DNA of 17,871 nt from an uncultured Rothia sp. (GCF_937976295.1 NZ_CALJRY010000009.1:1-17871), one strand, 5' to 3'. Numbered from the stretch's first letter, positions 1-7,210 are shown. Notes: a model not told the origin generated them from the sequence alone. A program made the numbers and translations.

Positions 1-31
1 GCCTGACCCCGGCAGAATACCGGGATCAGGC
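1..31 (-). terminator. Hairpin at window edge, probable terminator
   Basis: A 12-bp inverted repeat pairs 1-12 with 20-31 around a 7-nt loop, with one C/A mismatch at the seventh pair. It lies about 150 nt downstream of the last gene of the minus-strand glutamate transporter operon. It could be that operon's terminator, in which case the U-tract would fall outside the window. No T-run follows it on the plus strand. The rest of 32-179 shows no gene or other structure that I can support. Confidence 0.4.
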
Positions 32-179
32 CCTACAGGAAGCCGCATAACGGCTGCCATTAAATGCGTCCAAGTTTCGGGGCGCAGTTCACCCACCAGG
101 GAGGAAACGCGGGGGCTTCGCTGTATCCGCTAATCGCCGCCGGCTGGGAAGCCCGGACGATACGGAACTACTTGCGGGG

Positions 180-1118
180 CTACTTGCGGCCGCCGGGCAG
201 AACGAACATCTGAACGGTCGGCGGGTTCGGGTTATCCAACTCGCCGGGGATCAGCTCGCGGGTCACCTTAGCGGAGGTGCGCGACGCCAGCTTGTCCGTA
301 ATACCGGTTGCCACAGCCGTCAGGATGAAGTTCACAATCACGAACAGCGTCGCCGCCAGAAGCAGGGTCTGCAGCACGTTACCGTCACCGGAACCGATGC
401 GGCGCGCCGACGCGAGCAACTCGGGGTAGGAGATGATGTAACCGAGAGCGGTGTCCTTCAGAATCACCACGAACTGGCTGAGCATCGAGGGCATCATTGC
501 GGTGAACGCCTGCGGAAGCAGGATCCGAATCAGCGTCTGGCTGGGGGTCAGACCGATCGCAAGACCCGCCTCACCCTGACCACGGGGAAGCTGCTTCACA
601 CCCGAACGCAGCAGCTCAGCGATCACCGAGCCGTTGTACAGGGTCAGACCAATCACCACGGCGATGAAGGGCAGCTGAGCCGGCGGAAGGCCGCTGTACT
701 TGCCCAAAAACAGCCAGAAGAAGATCATCATGATCAGCACCGGCACGGCGCGGAAGAACTCCACGACCACGGTACCAATCCAGCGGAACACACGGTACTG
801 AGACAGTCGGGCAATACCGAAGACCATACCGAACGCAATGGAGGTAACCACCGAAATCGCTGCCGCCGACAGGGTCGAGGCAAGTCCCGGCAGATAGTAG
901 GAGGTCCAGGCGCGGGCTGTGAACAGGTCGGTCCACTTTTCTGCCTCCAGCTGGCCCTTCTCACCCATCACGGTCAGCACGTACACCGCGAAGATCGCGA
1001 AGACGATGAGCGACGCAATGTTGAAGATGCGGGTGCGACGCAGAGCAATGGGGCCCGGCTCATCGAAAAGCACCGAGGAAGCGGCGCGGGTTTCATTACT
1101 GATAAAGGGGTTTTTCAT
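180..1118 (-). CDS. gluD: Glutamate-type ABC transporter permease GluD
   Basis: This is a polar amino-acid ABC importer inner-membrane permease of the HisM/GltK family, 312 aa. It forms half of the membrane channel and pairs with the permease encoded just upstream. Hydrophobic segments are visible at about 32-51 and 77-103, around 120-140, at 148-165 and near the C-terminus. The cytoplasmic EAA loop that contacts the ATPase is at about 180-205 (GQGEAGLAIGL, ending LLPQAF). It is the last gene of gluABCD. Its ATG overlaps the gluC stop by 4 nt (ATGA), which implies translational coupling and fixes the start. It is longer than a minimal family member because of about 30 extra N-terminal residues and a hydrophilic C-terminal tail. 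The final Arg-Lys-stop codons are repeated in frame immediately after the stop. Glutamate is inferred from the operon's resemblance to corynebacterial gluABCD; glutamine or another polar amino acid is possible. Confidence 0.88.
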   Translation of the reverse strand: MKNPFISNETRAASSVLFDEPGPIALRRTRIFNIASLIVFAIFAVYVLTVMGEKGQLEAEKWTDLFTARAWTSYYLPGLASTLSAAAISVVTSIAFGMVFGIARLSQYRVFRWIGTVVVEFFRAVPVLIMMIFFWLFLGKYSGLPPAQLPFIAVVIGLTLYNGSVIAELLRSGVKQLPRGQGEAGLAIGLTPSQTLIRILLPQAFTAMMPSMLSQFVVILKDTALGYIISYPELLASARRIGSGDGNVLQTLLLAATLFVIVNFILTAVATGITDKLASRTSAKVTRELIPGELDNPNPPTVQMFVLPGGRK

Positions 1119-1798
1119 CGCTTCACCGCCAGCTTACGAGAGGACCAGGTGGTCAGGACACCAATGGGAACAACAATAATCACGAAGCCCATTGCGAAAA
1201 TCATGAAGATGGCAAGCACCATGTTCGCATCGAACTCGATCATGGACTTCATCATGCCGGAGGCCTCAGCCACCGATGCCACAGAAGCCACGGTCGTGTT
1301 CTTCGCCAGAGCAATCAGGGTGTTACCGAGCGGGGTGATGGAACCGCGCAGAGCCTGCGGGAAAATCACCAGGCGGGCGGTGTCGAAGAAGCCCAGACCG
1401 ATAGCGCGGGCAGCCTCAGCCTGACCCTTAGGCACGGTATTCACACCCGAACGAATCGCCTCGCAGACAAATGCCGCGTGGTAAATCGACAGCACAATCA
1501 CCGCGTACACGAAGAAGTTCGTGTCGAAGTCGTGCGAGAAGGAGAGCTGGAACTGAGTCCACACACCCAGAATCGCCAGGGTCATCAGAATGGTCAGCGG
1601 GGTGTTACGCACCAGGTGCACGTAGGCGGTACCCGCCCATCGCAGAGACGGGACGGGGCTGATACGCATGAGCGCGAGCACGGTACCGATGACGAAGGAA
1701 CCAATAGCCGCCCAGAAGGTCAGCTCAATATTGGTCATGAAGGCGCCGAGCACATCGTACTTTGCCAGGAGAGCGCCGAGTTGGTCAAAGAATGACAT
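1115..1798 (-). CDS. gluC: Glutamate-type ABC transporter permease GluC
   Basis: This is the second polar amino-acid ABC permease, 227 aa, the usual size for GluC/HisQ-type subunits. About five hydrophobic segments are seen: 22-44, 60-80, 95-113, then after the EAA loop, and at the C-terminus. The EAA loop is at about 126-150 (KGQAEAARAIGLG, then IFPQAL). It forms the heterodimeric channel with the downstream permease and is energised by the ATPase encoded two genes upstream. It lies 19 nt downstream of the binding-protein gene. Its ATG has a good ribosome-binding site (AGAGAGG, 7-nt spacing), and it overlaps gluD by 4 nt. Glutamate as substrate is inferred from gene order and family likeness; the transporter class itself is clear. 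Confidence 0.88.
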   Translation of the reverse strand: MSFFDQLGALLAKYDVLGAFMTNIELTFWAAIGSFVIGTVLALMRISPVPSLRWAGTAYVHLVRNTPLTILMTLAILGVWTQFQLSFSHDFDTNFFVYAVIVLSIYHAAFVCEAIRSGVNTVPKGQAEAARAIGLGFFDTARLVIFPQALRGSITPLGNTLIALAKNTTVASVASVAEASGMMKSMIEFDANMVLAIFMIFAMGFVIIVVPIGVLTTWSSRKLAVKR

Positions 1799-1817
1799 TC
1801 GTGAACCTCTCTAGAGA

Positions 1818-2648
1818 CTAGGCGCAGGAAGCGCCCGGGGACGGCGGGTTGGCCTCGGTGTTGTAGTGATAGCCGGTACCTTCGGTGTACTTGGTGACCA
1901 GCTTCTCCCAGGTGCCGTCGGCGACCATCTCGTTGATGGCATTGTTCACGGCTTCGCACTTGTCGGTGCCCTTGGGCAGGCCCACGCCGTAGCGTTCGGT
2001 GGTGAAGGGGGCGCCAACCACCTTCAGCTTGCCCTTGTTTGCCTTGGTGGATGCCAGACCGGCGAGGATGATGCCGTCGGTGGTGACGGCGTCCACCACG
2101 CCGCCGTTGAGGGCGACCACGCAGTCGGAGTAGCTGTTCTGCTTGACCAGGTTCACGTTCTCGGCGAACTTTTCCTGAACCTTCTGGGCACTGGTGGAGC
2201 CGGTCACGGAGCAGAGGTTCTTGCCGTTGAGGTCGTCCGGGCCGTTAATATCGGTATTATCGGCACGTACCAGCAGGTCCTGACCTGCGACGTAGTAGGG
2301 GCCGGCGAAGTCCACGGTCTTCTTACGGCTATCGGTGATGGAGTAGGTCGCAAAAATCATGTCGACCTGGCCGTTGTTGAGCATGTTCTCACGGTTGGCG
2401 CTGGGGGATTCGACGAACTCAATCTGGTCTTCGGAGTAGCCGAGCTTACCGGCGACGTAGCGTGCTACGTCCACGTCGAAGCCGGTGTACTGGTTGCCGT
2501 CCTGGTAGCCGAGGCCGGGCTGGTCAAACTTGATGCCGATGCGAATCTTGTGGTCGCTGTTTGCGCTGGAGCATCCGGCGAGGGTGCCGGTGAGGGCGAG
2601 GGATGCTGCTACGGCGAGTGCCGCCAGCTTGCGTGAATATTTTTTCAT
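1818..2648 (-). CDS. gluB: Glutamate-type ABC transporter substrate-binding lipoprotein GluB
   Basis: This is an extracytoplasmic solute-binding protein of family 3 (SBP_bac_3), anchored as a lipoprotein, which delivers substrate to the GluCD channel. The chosen 276-aa product starts at MKKYSRK, gives a basic n-region and a hydrophobic h-region, and has a lipobox (LAGC) with Cys26 as the predicted lipidated residue. The reading frame is open upstream, but this ATG has a strong GGAGGGTGAA ribosome-binding site and the signal peptide begins exactly there. Family motifs include GFDVDVARYVAGKLGY near the N-terminus of the mature protein, the VDMIFATYSITDSRK region and the SDCVVALNGGVVDAVTTD region typical of glutamate/glutamine binders. 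It starts 13 nt after the gluA stop. Exact ligand is an inference. Confidence 0.9.
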   Translation of the reverse strand: MKKYSRKLAALAVAASLALTGTLAGCSSANSDHKIRIGIKFDQPGLGYQDGNQYTGFDVDVARYVAGKLGYSEDQIEFVESPSANRENMLNNGQVDMIFATYSITDSRKKTVDFAGPYYVAGQDLLVRADNTDINGPDDLNGKNLCSVTGSTSAQKVQEKFAENVNLVKQNSYSDCVVALNGGVVDAVTTDGIILAGLASTKANKGKLKVVGAPFTTERYGVGLPKGTDKCEAVNNAINEMVADGTWEKLVTKYTEGTGYHYNTEANPPSPGASCA

Positions 2649-2661
2649 TTCACCCTCCGGA

Positions 2662-3426
2662 TTAGTGGTCGATGATCTTGGACAGGAAGTCCTTGGCGCG
2701 CTCGCTCTTCGGGTTGGTGAAGAACTCGTCCGGGTGTGCCTCTTCGACGATTTCACCGTCGGCAAGGAACACAATGCGGTCTGCCGCCTTGCGTGCAAAG
2801 CCCATCTCGTGGGTCACCACGATCATGGTCATGCCTTCCTTCGCTAGGGAGACCATGGTGTCGAGCACTTCGTTGACCATTTCGGGGTCGAGTGCGCTGG
2901 TGGGTTCGTCAAAGAGCATGACCTTGGGCTTCATGGCGAGGGCGCGGGCGATGGCGACGCGCTGCTGCTGACCGCCGGAAAGCTGAGCGGGCATCTTGTT
3001 AGCCTGGGAATCCACGCCAACCTTTGCGAGCAGCTGCATGGCTTCTGCTTCTGCCTCTGACTTGGACATTTTGCGGATTCGACGGGGGCCGAGAGTCACG
3101 TTATCGAGAATGGTCTTGTGGGCAAAGAGGTTGTACGACTGGAAAACCATGCCGACCTCTGCGCGGAGCTTGGCGAGGGCTCGGCCCTCCTTGGGCAGTT
3201 CTTGCCCGTCAATCTTGATGGAACCGCTGGAGATGGTTTCGAGGCGGTTGATGGTTCGGCAGAGGGTTGACTTGCCGGAACCGGAAGGGCCGAGAAGGAT
3301 GATAACTTCGCCCTTGCCCACGGAAAGGTTGATGTTCTTCAGAACGTGATTAGTGCCGTAGTACTTGTTGACGTCGGTAATCTCTACGAGATTTTTCTGT
3401 GCTGCGGGAGTTGCCTGTGCGGACAT
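2662..3426 (-). CDS. gluA: Glutamate-type ABC transporter ATPase GluA
   Basis: This is the cytoplasmic ATP-binding subunit of a polar amino-acid importer, 254 aa, the usual family length. All motifs are present: Walker A GPSGSGKST at 46-54, Q-loop Gln96, signature LSGGQ at 149-153, Walker B VMLFDEP at 169-175, D-loop SALD and switch His206. It is the first gene of gluABCD. A GTG lies directly before the ATG; I chose the ATG because the AAAGG ribosome-binding site is then 6 nt away rather than 3. A gene-free leader of more than 200 nt precedes it. The corynebacterial glutamate uptake operon has the same ATPase - binding protein - permease - permease order. Confidence 0.92.
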   Translation of the reverse strand: MSAQATPAAQKNLVEITDVNKYYGTNHVLKNINLSVGKGEVIILLGPSGSGKSTLCRTINRLETISSGSIKIDGQELPKEGRALAKLRAEVGMVFQSYNLFAHKTILDNVTLGPRRIRKMSKSEAEAEAMQLLAKVGVDSQANKMPAQLSGGQQQRVAIARALAMKPKVMLFDEPTSALDPEMVNEVLDTMVSLAKEGMTMIVVTHEMGFARKAADRIVFLADGEIVEEAHPDEFFTNPKSERAKDFLSKIIDH

Positions 3427-3640
3427 CACTAACCTTTCATGTGAGGTGTATCTATGATGCAGGTTGCATAAATGCTGGGTTTCCAGCTTACGCCTAGCAT
3501 GTAACGCGCGTGTAAATTATTCGTTTTCCTGTGTAAACAATGTGAATTTTTAAGGACTCATGCATAGTTATAGTACTTTTGACGTGAAAATACGGGTCGA
3601 AAACACTCCATCTAGATAAAAGTCTCTGACTAGGAGAAAC

Positions 3641-3673
3641 GCAGATTCCTTGGGGTATACCCCCGAGGGCTGC
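3641..3673. repeat. Imperfect hairpin with GGGGTATACCCC core
   Basis: The perfect 12-nt palindrome GGGGTATACCCC is at 3652-3663. Flanking arms extend the pairing: CCTT with GAGG (one bulged C), then after a small internal loop GCAG at 3641-3644 with CTGC at 3670-3673. It lies upstream of gluA and downstream of the galE terminator, in DNA with no gene. It could be an operator or part of a structured gluA leader; nothing identifies the regulator. Confidence 0.5.
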
Positions 3674-3725
3674 CGACCGCCTCCGGTAGGTAAAACACAA
3701 GCTGGCGCAGATTTCGAAAAAGCGC

Positions 3726-3766
3726 AAAAAAGTGCCCGATACGTGAGATAACACCTATCGGGCACT
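3726..3766 (-). terminator. Rho-independent terminator of galE
   Basis: A perfect 11-bp stem pairs 3731-3741 (AGTGCCCGATA) with 3756-3766, and an inner GTG/CAC pairing lies in the loop. On the minus strand it is followed by six T residues (A-run at 3726-3731). It lies 34 nt after the galE stop. It is a textbook terminator on the minus strand only. Confidence 0.9.
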
Positions 3767-3799
3767 CTTCAACACCCCTCACAAGGGGGCTAAAACAGC

Positions 3800-4813
3800 T
3801 TAGGCTTCGTAACCGTTGGGGTTGTTCTTCTGCCAGTTCCAGTGGTCGCGAACCATGGTCTTAATGTCGCGGCTAGCGCTCCAACCCAGATCCGCCAGAG
3901 CAGAGGAAGGATCAGCGTAAGAGACCGCAACGTCACCGGGGCGACGATCCACAATCTTGTACGGCAGCTCCTTACCGCACGCCTCCTCGAACGCGTGCAG
4001 AACCTGCAGAACCGAGTAGCCGTTACCGGTACCCAGGTTCCAAGTGTGCAGGCCGCCGTGCTGGGTAATGTAATCCAGCGCCTTCAGGTGGCCGTCAGCC
4101 AGGTCAACCACGTGGATGTAGTCGCGCACGCCGGTACCGTCAACGGTCGGGTAGTCGTTACCGAAAACGTTCAGGTGCTCGCGGCGACCCACAGCAACCT
4201 GCGCGATGAAGGGCACCAGGTTGTTCGGGATGCCCGCCGGGTCCTCGCCGATACGGCCGGACTCGTGTGCACCAACAGGGTTGAAGTAGCGCAGCAGAGC
4301 AATGTTCCACTTGGAGTCGGACGCAGCCAGGTCGACCAGCATGTCCTCGATGTGCTCCTTGGTGCGGCCGTAGCAGGACTGCGCATCCATGTTCATCTTC
4401 TCGATCAGAGGCATGGACTCGGGCTCGCCGTACACGGTAGCGGAGGAGGAGAACACGATGGAGTGGCAGTCAGCCTCGTCCATTGCGTACAGCAGGTTCA
4501 GGGTGCCAGCCACGTTGGTCTGGTAGTACCACAGCGGCTTCTCTGCGGACTCGCCCACAGCCTTCAGACCCGCAAAGTGAATCACAGCGTCGGGGCGAAC
4601 CTGCTTGAAGAGAGCCTTCATGCCTTCGAGGTCGAGCAGGTCAACCTTGTGGAACTCGGGGGCGCGGCCAGCGAGTTCAGCGACGCGCTTGAGGGACTCC
4701 TCGGAAGAGTTTGCGAGGTTATCCATGACGACGACGTCGTGGCCTGCCTTGAGCAGTTCAAGTACAGTGTGGGAGCCGATGTAGCCGGCGCCGCCGGTAA
4801 CGAGTACCTTCAT
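3800..4813 (-). CDS. galE: UDP-glucose 4-epimerase GalE
   Basis: This enzyme interconverts UDP-glucose and UDP-galactose in the cytoplasm (Leloir pathway and supply of galactose to envelope glycans), using tightly bound NAD+. The product is 337 aa, the standard length. It is an extended short-chain dehydrogenase: the Rossmann nucleotide motif GGAGYIGS is at 7-14, and the catalytic Ser124 (FSSSATVYG), Tyr148 and Lys152 (YGRTK) match the E. coli positions closely. The substrate region RYFNPVGAH is at 175-183. The frame is open 43 codons further upstream, but MKVLVTGGAG is the canonical N-terminus and an AAAGGA ribosome-binding site precedes it. It is a single-gene unit with its own terminator. 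Upstream there is an inverted repeat that may be an operator. Confidence 0.95.
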   Translation of the reverse strand: MKVLVTGGAGYIGSHTVLELLKAGHDVVVMDNLANSSEESLKRVAELAGRAPEFHKVDLLDLEGMKALFKQVRPDAVIHFAGLKAVGESAEKPLWYYQTNVAGTLNLLYAMDEADCHSIVFSSSATVYGEPESMPLIEKMNMDAQSCYGRTKEHIEDMLVDLAASDSKWNIALLRYFNPVGAHESGRIGEDPAGIPNNLVPFIAQVAVGRREHLNVFGNDYPTVDGTGVRDYIHVVDLADGHLKALDYITQHGGLHTWNLGTGNGYSVLQVLHAFEEACGKELPYKIVDRRPGDVAVSYADPSSALADLGWSASRDIKTMVRDHWNWQKNNPNGYEA

Positions 4814-4877
4814 GATGTCCTTTCGGGCTTTATATATCCGAAAAAAAGCGTTCCGGATGGGGGACAAAAGCTGTTGA

Positions 4878-4920
4878 GCTGTATCTAATAGTACAGCCGT
4901 GCACGGGGTGTAAGTACTGC
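4878..4920 (-). promoter_or_regulatory. Candidate galE promoter with overlapping inverted repeat
   Basis: On the minus strand, TTACAC (about 4912-4917) is followed 17 nt later by TATTAG, a plausible but imperfect promoter. The -10 region lies inside a perfect inverted repeat, GCTGTA - 8 nt - TACAGC (4878-4883 and 4892-4897). The adjacent 10-bp palindrome CCGTGCACGG is at 4897-4906 in the spacer. This arrangement resembles a repressor operator over a promoter. The regulator is unknown. Confidence 0.4.
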
Positions 4921-5015
4921 GGGACACTGTGCGCTTGTGCACTCTGGTGCGAGCACGTGGGAGGCGTTATTGAGGTGTGTTGACACTCGCCGTCGCCCAG
5001 CGTCTGAACCCGCAG

Positions 5016-5942
5016 CTAATCCCACCAGAAATACCACTGGCGGCTCTGGTGAATAAACTCCGTCAGCTGCTCAAAATCCTCAAACACCTGGAACGGAAGA
5101 TCGGAGCAGAACGCGAACTGCTCGACCGCCAGCTTCTTTGCCTCCAACGGGTCGGTTACGGGGCGTTCCACTAGAAATTCCAGACAATCAGCATTGTCAA
5201 GAGCCGCCGGGATTGCGCCGTACTTTTCACGCCAATAGTGGGTGAACGCCAGCTGTGTTTCGGCGTTCGGGCAGTCATTCCAGCCGCCGAAAGGCAGGTA
5301 CGCGGGAATATCGGCGGGGTCATCGGTCGGAATCTGCAGCAGGAGCATCTCGCCCTGCTCCTCATCCTGGAGCTCGTAGCGGAGCAGAGCAGCAAGAATT
5401 GGGGCGTCATCCTCGGGCTCCTCATCGGGCAGATAATCGGAGCTCATGAACTCGTCAACAAGCTCATTGAGGTCGAGCTCGTTAGGGTCGTCCTCGTTAG
5501 GCTCTTCACCATCATCTGCAACCTTGCGCAGCTGCTGGGCAATGGTGGCGGCGCCGTACTCCTCGGCGGAGGCGCCGCCTCGGGCGGTACGGTAACGCTG
5601 CAGGACAGCACGAGTGTAGGCACTCACCTGCTCGGGGGTCAGCGTCTCAACATCGTCAATGATGTCGTGCTCAAGGGACACCGCAATGACCATGCTTTCA
5701 AGCACCGTATCGTTTAGGTTCAGGAAGAAGGGGACGAACCCCTCCGCGCGTCCCAGCTTAACCAGCTCATCGTAACGGGCCATGGCATCAGTAGCCGGGG
5801 TGCCCATCGGAATACACTCGTGCGGGTAGGGGAAAAGGCGCGTGAAGTGCCGGTAAGTTTCGCTCATCGCAGGCTCTGACATAGCCGGCTCGGACACTGC
5901 TGATTCGGATGCTGCTGATTCGAACGCTGTTGATTCGGACAT
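5016..5942 (-). CDS. DUF4253 domain protein with N-terminal pentapeptide repeat
   Basis: This is a cytoplasmic-looking, acidic protein of 308 aa with no signal peptide or membrane segment. The C-terminal hundred residues (about 205-308) match the DUF4253 pattern as I remember it: IPTDDPADIPAYLPFGGWN, then CP, an H-x-W-x-x-x-YGA block and a Cys-Ser-Asp block near the end. The biochemical function of this family is not known to me. Residues 1-30 are six five-residue units (MSEST, AFESA, ASESA, VSEPA, MSEPA, MSETY). A strongly acidic linker lies at 143-180. The frame is open 17 codons further up, but the ATG at 5942 has an AGAGGAG ribosome-binding site. Met residues in repeat units 5 and 6 are alternative starts without good ribosome-binding sites. 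It appears monocistronic. Some DUF4253 proteins may be immunity-like, but nothing here supports that. Confidence 0.75.
   Translation of the reverse strand: MSESTAFESAASESAVSEPAMSEPAMSETYRHFTRLFPYPHECIPMGTPATDAMARYDELVKLGRAEGFVPFFLNLNDTVLESMVIAVSLEHDIIDDVETLTPEQVSAYTRAVLQRYRTARGGASAEEYGAATIAQQLRKVADDGEEPNEDDPNELDLNELVDEFMSSDYLPDEEPEDDAPILAALLRYELQDEEQGEMLLLQIPTDDPADIPAYLPFGGWNDCPNAETQLAFTHYWREKYGAIPAALDNADCLEFLVERPVTDPLEAKKLAVEQFAFCSDLPFQVFEDFEQLTEFIHQSRQWYFWWD
5853..5942 (-). repeat. Six 15-nt in-frame repeat units at the start of the DUF4253 gene
   Basis: The first 90 coding bases are six 15-nt units, each encoding five residues of the form x-S-E-(S/P)-A. Units 2 and 3 are nearly identical (GCGTTCGAATCAGCA and GCATCCGAATCAGCA) and the others are more diverged. 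The period preserves the frame, so gain or loss of units would only change N-terminal length. Confidence 0.8.
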
Positions 5943-5970
5943 AGGGGGGCTCCTCTCTGAACGGTACCTA

Positions 5971-6009
5971 TCGCTTGCAATGGTCGCTTGCAATGGTCGC
6001 CTGCAACGG
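5971..6009. repeat. Three 13-bp tandem repeats upstream of the DUF4253 gene
   Basis: Units at 5971-5983 and 5984-5996 are identical (TCGCTTGCAATGG); the third at 5997-6009 differs at two positions. They sit about 30 nt upstream of the DUF4253 start codon, where its promoter should be. Each of the two identical units contains the palindrome TTGCAA. On the minus strand one TTGCAA lies 17 nt before TAGGTA, so the array may contribute a -35 box or act as repeated regulator sites. Confidence 0.75.
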
Positions 6010-6140
6010 TGGGTGCGCGGTACCCGGTACTACCAGCCTAGCGAAAGCCCGAGCCGCCCGCCCTGAAAATGGTCATCGTAGCCGTCGCGGATTCGCGCCC
6101 AACCTATGAGAACGGCGAAAAGGGGAGCGTAGGGCACAGA

Positions 6141-6178
6141 AAAAGGGGGGCCGGGATGCTTCACACATCCCGACCCCC
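6141..6178 (-). terminator. Rho-independent terminator of dapD
   Basis: CGGGATG (6152-6158) pairs with CATCCCG (6166-6172), and after one C/A mismatch GGGGG (6146-6150) pairs with CCCCC (6174-6178). On the minus strand the stem is followed by a short T-run (A-run at 6140-6144). It lies 38 nt after the dapD stop. Confidence 0.85.
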
Positions 6179-6215
6179 AAAGTTTACGGCCGACCCGTGC
6201 CAGTCCATGTGCAGA

Positions 6216-7172
6216 CTAGTTCAGATGCAGGGCCTCGTTCAGCTCCACGGTGTTCTTCGCACGCGGCAGAACCTCAATCGCGCCGCTGAGCGAATTGCGG
6301 CGGAACAGCAGGTTCGACACGCCGGACAGCTCCGCGGCCTTCACCACGCGCGCCTCCTGACCGGGCAGCAGAACGCTCACGCGCGAACCAGCGGTCACGT
6401 AGAGGCCAGCCTCAACCACGCAGTCATCGCCCAGGGCAATACCGATACCGGACTCCGCACCCAGCAGGGAACGCTCACCAATGGACACGCGCTGAGTGCC
6501 GCCACCGGAAAGAGTACCCATCGTGGAGGCGCCGCCACCCACATCCGAGCCGTCGCCCACCACAACGCCCTGAGAAATACGGCCCTCAACCATGGAGGTG
6601 CCCAAGGTGCCGGCGTTGAAGTTCACGAAGCCCTCGTGCATCACGGTCGTGCCGGACGCCAGGTGCGCACCCAGGCGCAGGCGGTCACCGTCACCGACAC
6701 GCACGCCGGCGGGAACCACGTAATCCACCAGGCGGGGGAACTTATCAATGTGGCTCACGCTCAGGTGGCCCAGCTTGCGCAGACCAATCGCAAGCTTCTG
6801 GAACTCGGCTGCAAGCACCGGGCCGTGGTTGGTCCACGCAACATTCGCCAGGGTGCCGAACAGGCCGTCCAGGTTCAGCTCATTGGGGCGAACCAGGGTG
6901 TGGGAGAGCAGGTGCAGACGCAGGTATGCGTCCACCGCGTCTTCGGGCGCCTCATCCAGGTTGATGGAGGCGGTACGCACCTCGGTGCGGGCATTGCGCG
7001 CCGGGTGCTCAGCGACCAGTTCCTCCAGCTCGTCCGCGATGGACAGGTCGGGGGTCTGGGTGAGGGAGGGAGCGGGGAACCATGCATCCAGGACGGTGCC
7101 AGCGTGCTCGCCAGAGACAACAACATTGACCAGTGCGACGCCGGAGGCGTAACGGGAAGTGTTTTCAGACAT
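6216..7172 (-). CDS. dapD: 2,3,4,5-tetrahydropyridine-2,6-dicarboxylate N-succinyltransferase DapD
   Basis: It transfers succinate from succinyl-CoA to tetrahydrodipicolinate in the succinylase branch of diaminopimelate/lysine synthesis (cytoplasm, trimer). The 318-aa product has the actinobacterial DapD layout: an alpha/beta N-terminal domain, then hexapeptide repeats of a left-handed beta-helix from about 155 to 265. The MHEGFVNFNAGTLG block at 178-191 contains the likely catalytic Glu180. The downstream end (LSGVSNLLFRRNS) is also typical. Two ATGs are possible, 7181 and 7172. I chose 7172 because a TATAAT box at 7180-7185 overlaps the upstream ATG and would start transcription at about 7172-7173, giving a leaderless mRNA. 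It is divergent from dapE, the later desuccinylase of the same pathway, and has its own terminator. Confidence 0.93.
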   Translation of the reverse strand: MSENTSRYASGVALVNVVVSGEHAGTVLDAWFPAPSLTQTPDLSIADELEELVAEHPARNARTEVRTASINLDEAPEDAVDAYLRLHLLSHTLVRPNELNLDGLFGTLANVAWTNHGPVLAAEFQKLAIGLRKLGHLSVSHIDKFPRLVDYVVPAGVRVGDGDRLRLGAHLASGTTVMHEGFVNFNAGTLGTSMVEGRISQGVVVGDGSDVGGGASTMGTLSGGGTQRVSIGERSLLGAESGIGIALGDDCVVEAGLYVTAGSRVSVLLPGQEARVVKAAELSGVSNLLFRRNSLSGAIEVLPRAKNTVELNEALHLN

Positions 7173-7179
7173 GCCTTCC

Positions 7180-7210
7180 ATTATAGTTTTGGGGCTTGGT
7201 GCCCCTTCAA
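7180..7210 (-). promoter_or_regulatory. dapD promoter with perfect TATAAT -10 box
   Basis: On the minus strand a consensus TATAAT occupies 7185 to 7180. A TTGAAG box at 7210-7205 lies 19 nt upstream, a long spacer. The predicted start of transcription falls at or one base before the dapD ATG at 7172, with no room for a ribosome-binding site. Confidence 0.7.

Larger units (their letters stand above)
3427..3799. other. Gene-free stretch between galE and gluA: terminator plus probable long leader/promoter
   Basis: These 373 nt hold no convincing gene. Two short minus-strand frames (about 65 and 86 codons) run through the region but are rich in rare residues, cross the galE terminator and have no ribosome-binding site. 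From left to right there is a 13-nt inverted repeat (ATGCA, 3 nt, TGCAT) at 3457-3469, a small hairpin (GCTGG, GTTT loop, CCAGC) at 3474-3487, an AT-rich block at about 3510-3580 likely to hold the gluA promoter, a GGGGTATACCCC palindrome inside a longer hairpin at 3641-3673, and the galE terminator at 3731-3766. I could not pick one promoter with confidence; minus-strand TTTACA boxes near 3510-3540 are candidates. Confidence 0.55.

Noticed and set aside
3494..3765. Two overlapping minus-strand frames of about 65 and 86 codons upstream of the galE terminator
   Set aside because: They have no ribosome-binding site, composition is unlike coding neighbours, and they read through palindromes and the terminator. 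I treat them as chance frames in an intergenic region.
3427..3799. A known riboswitch or tRNA in the gluA leader
   Set aside because: No conserved core of a riboswitch that I know and no cloverleaf with T-arm GTTCGA-type sequence was found in the stretch.
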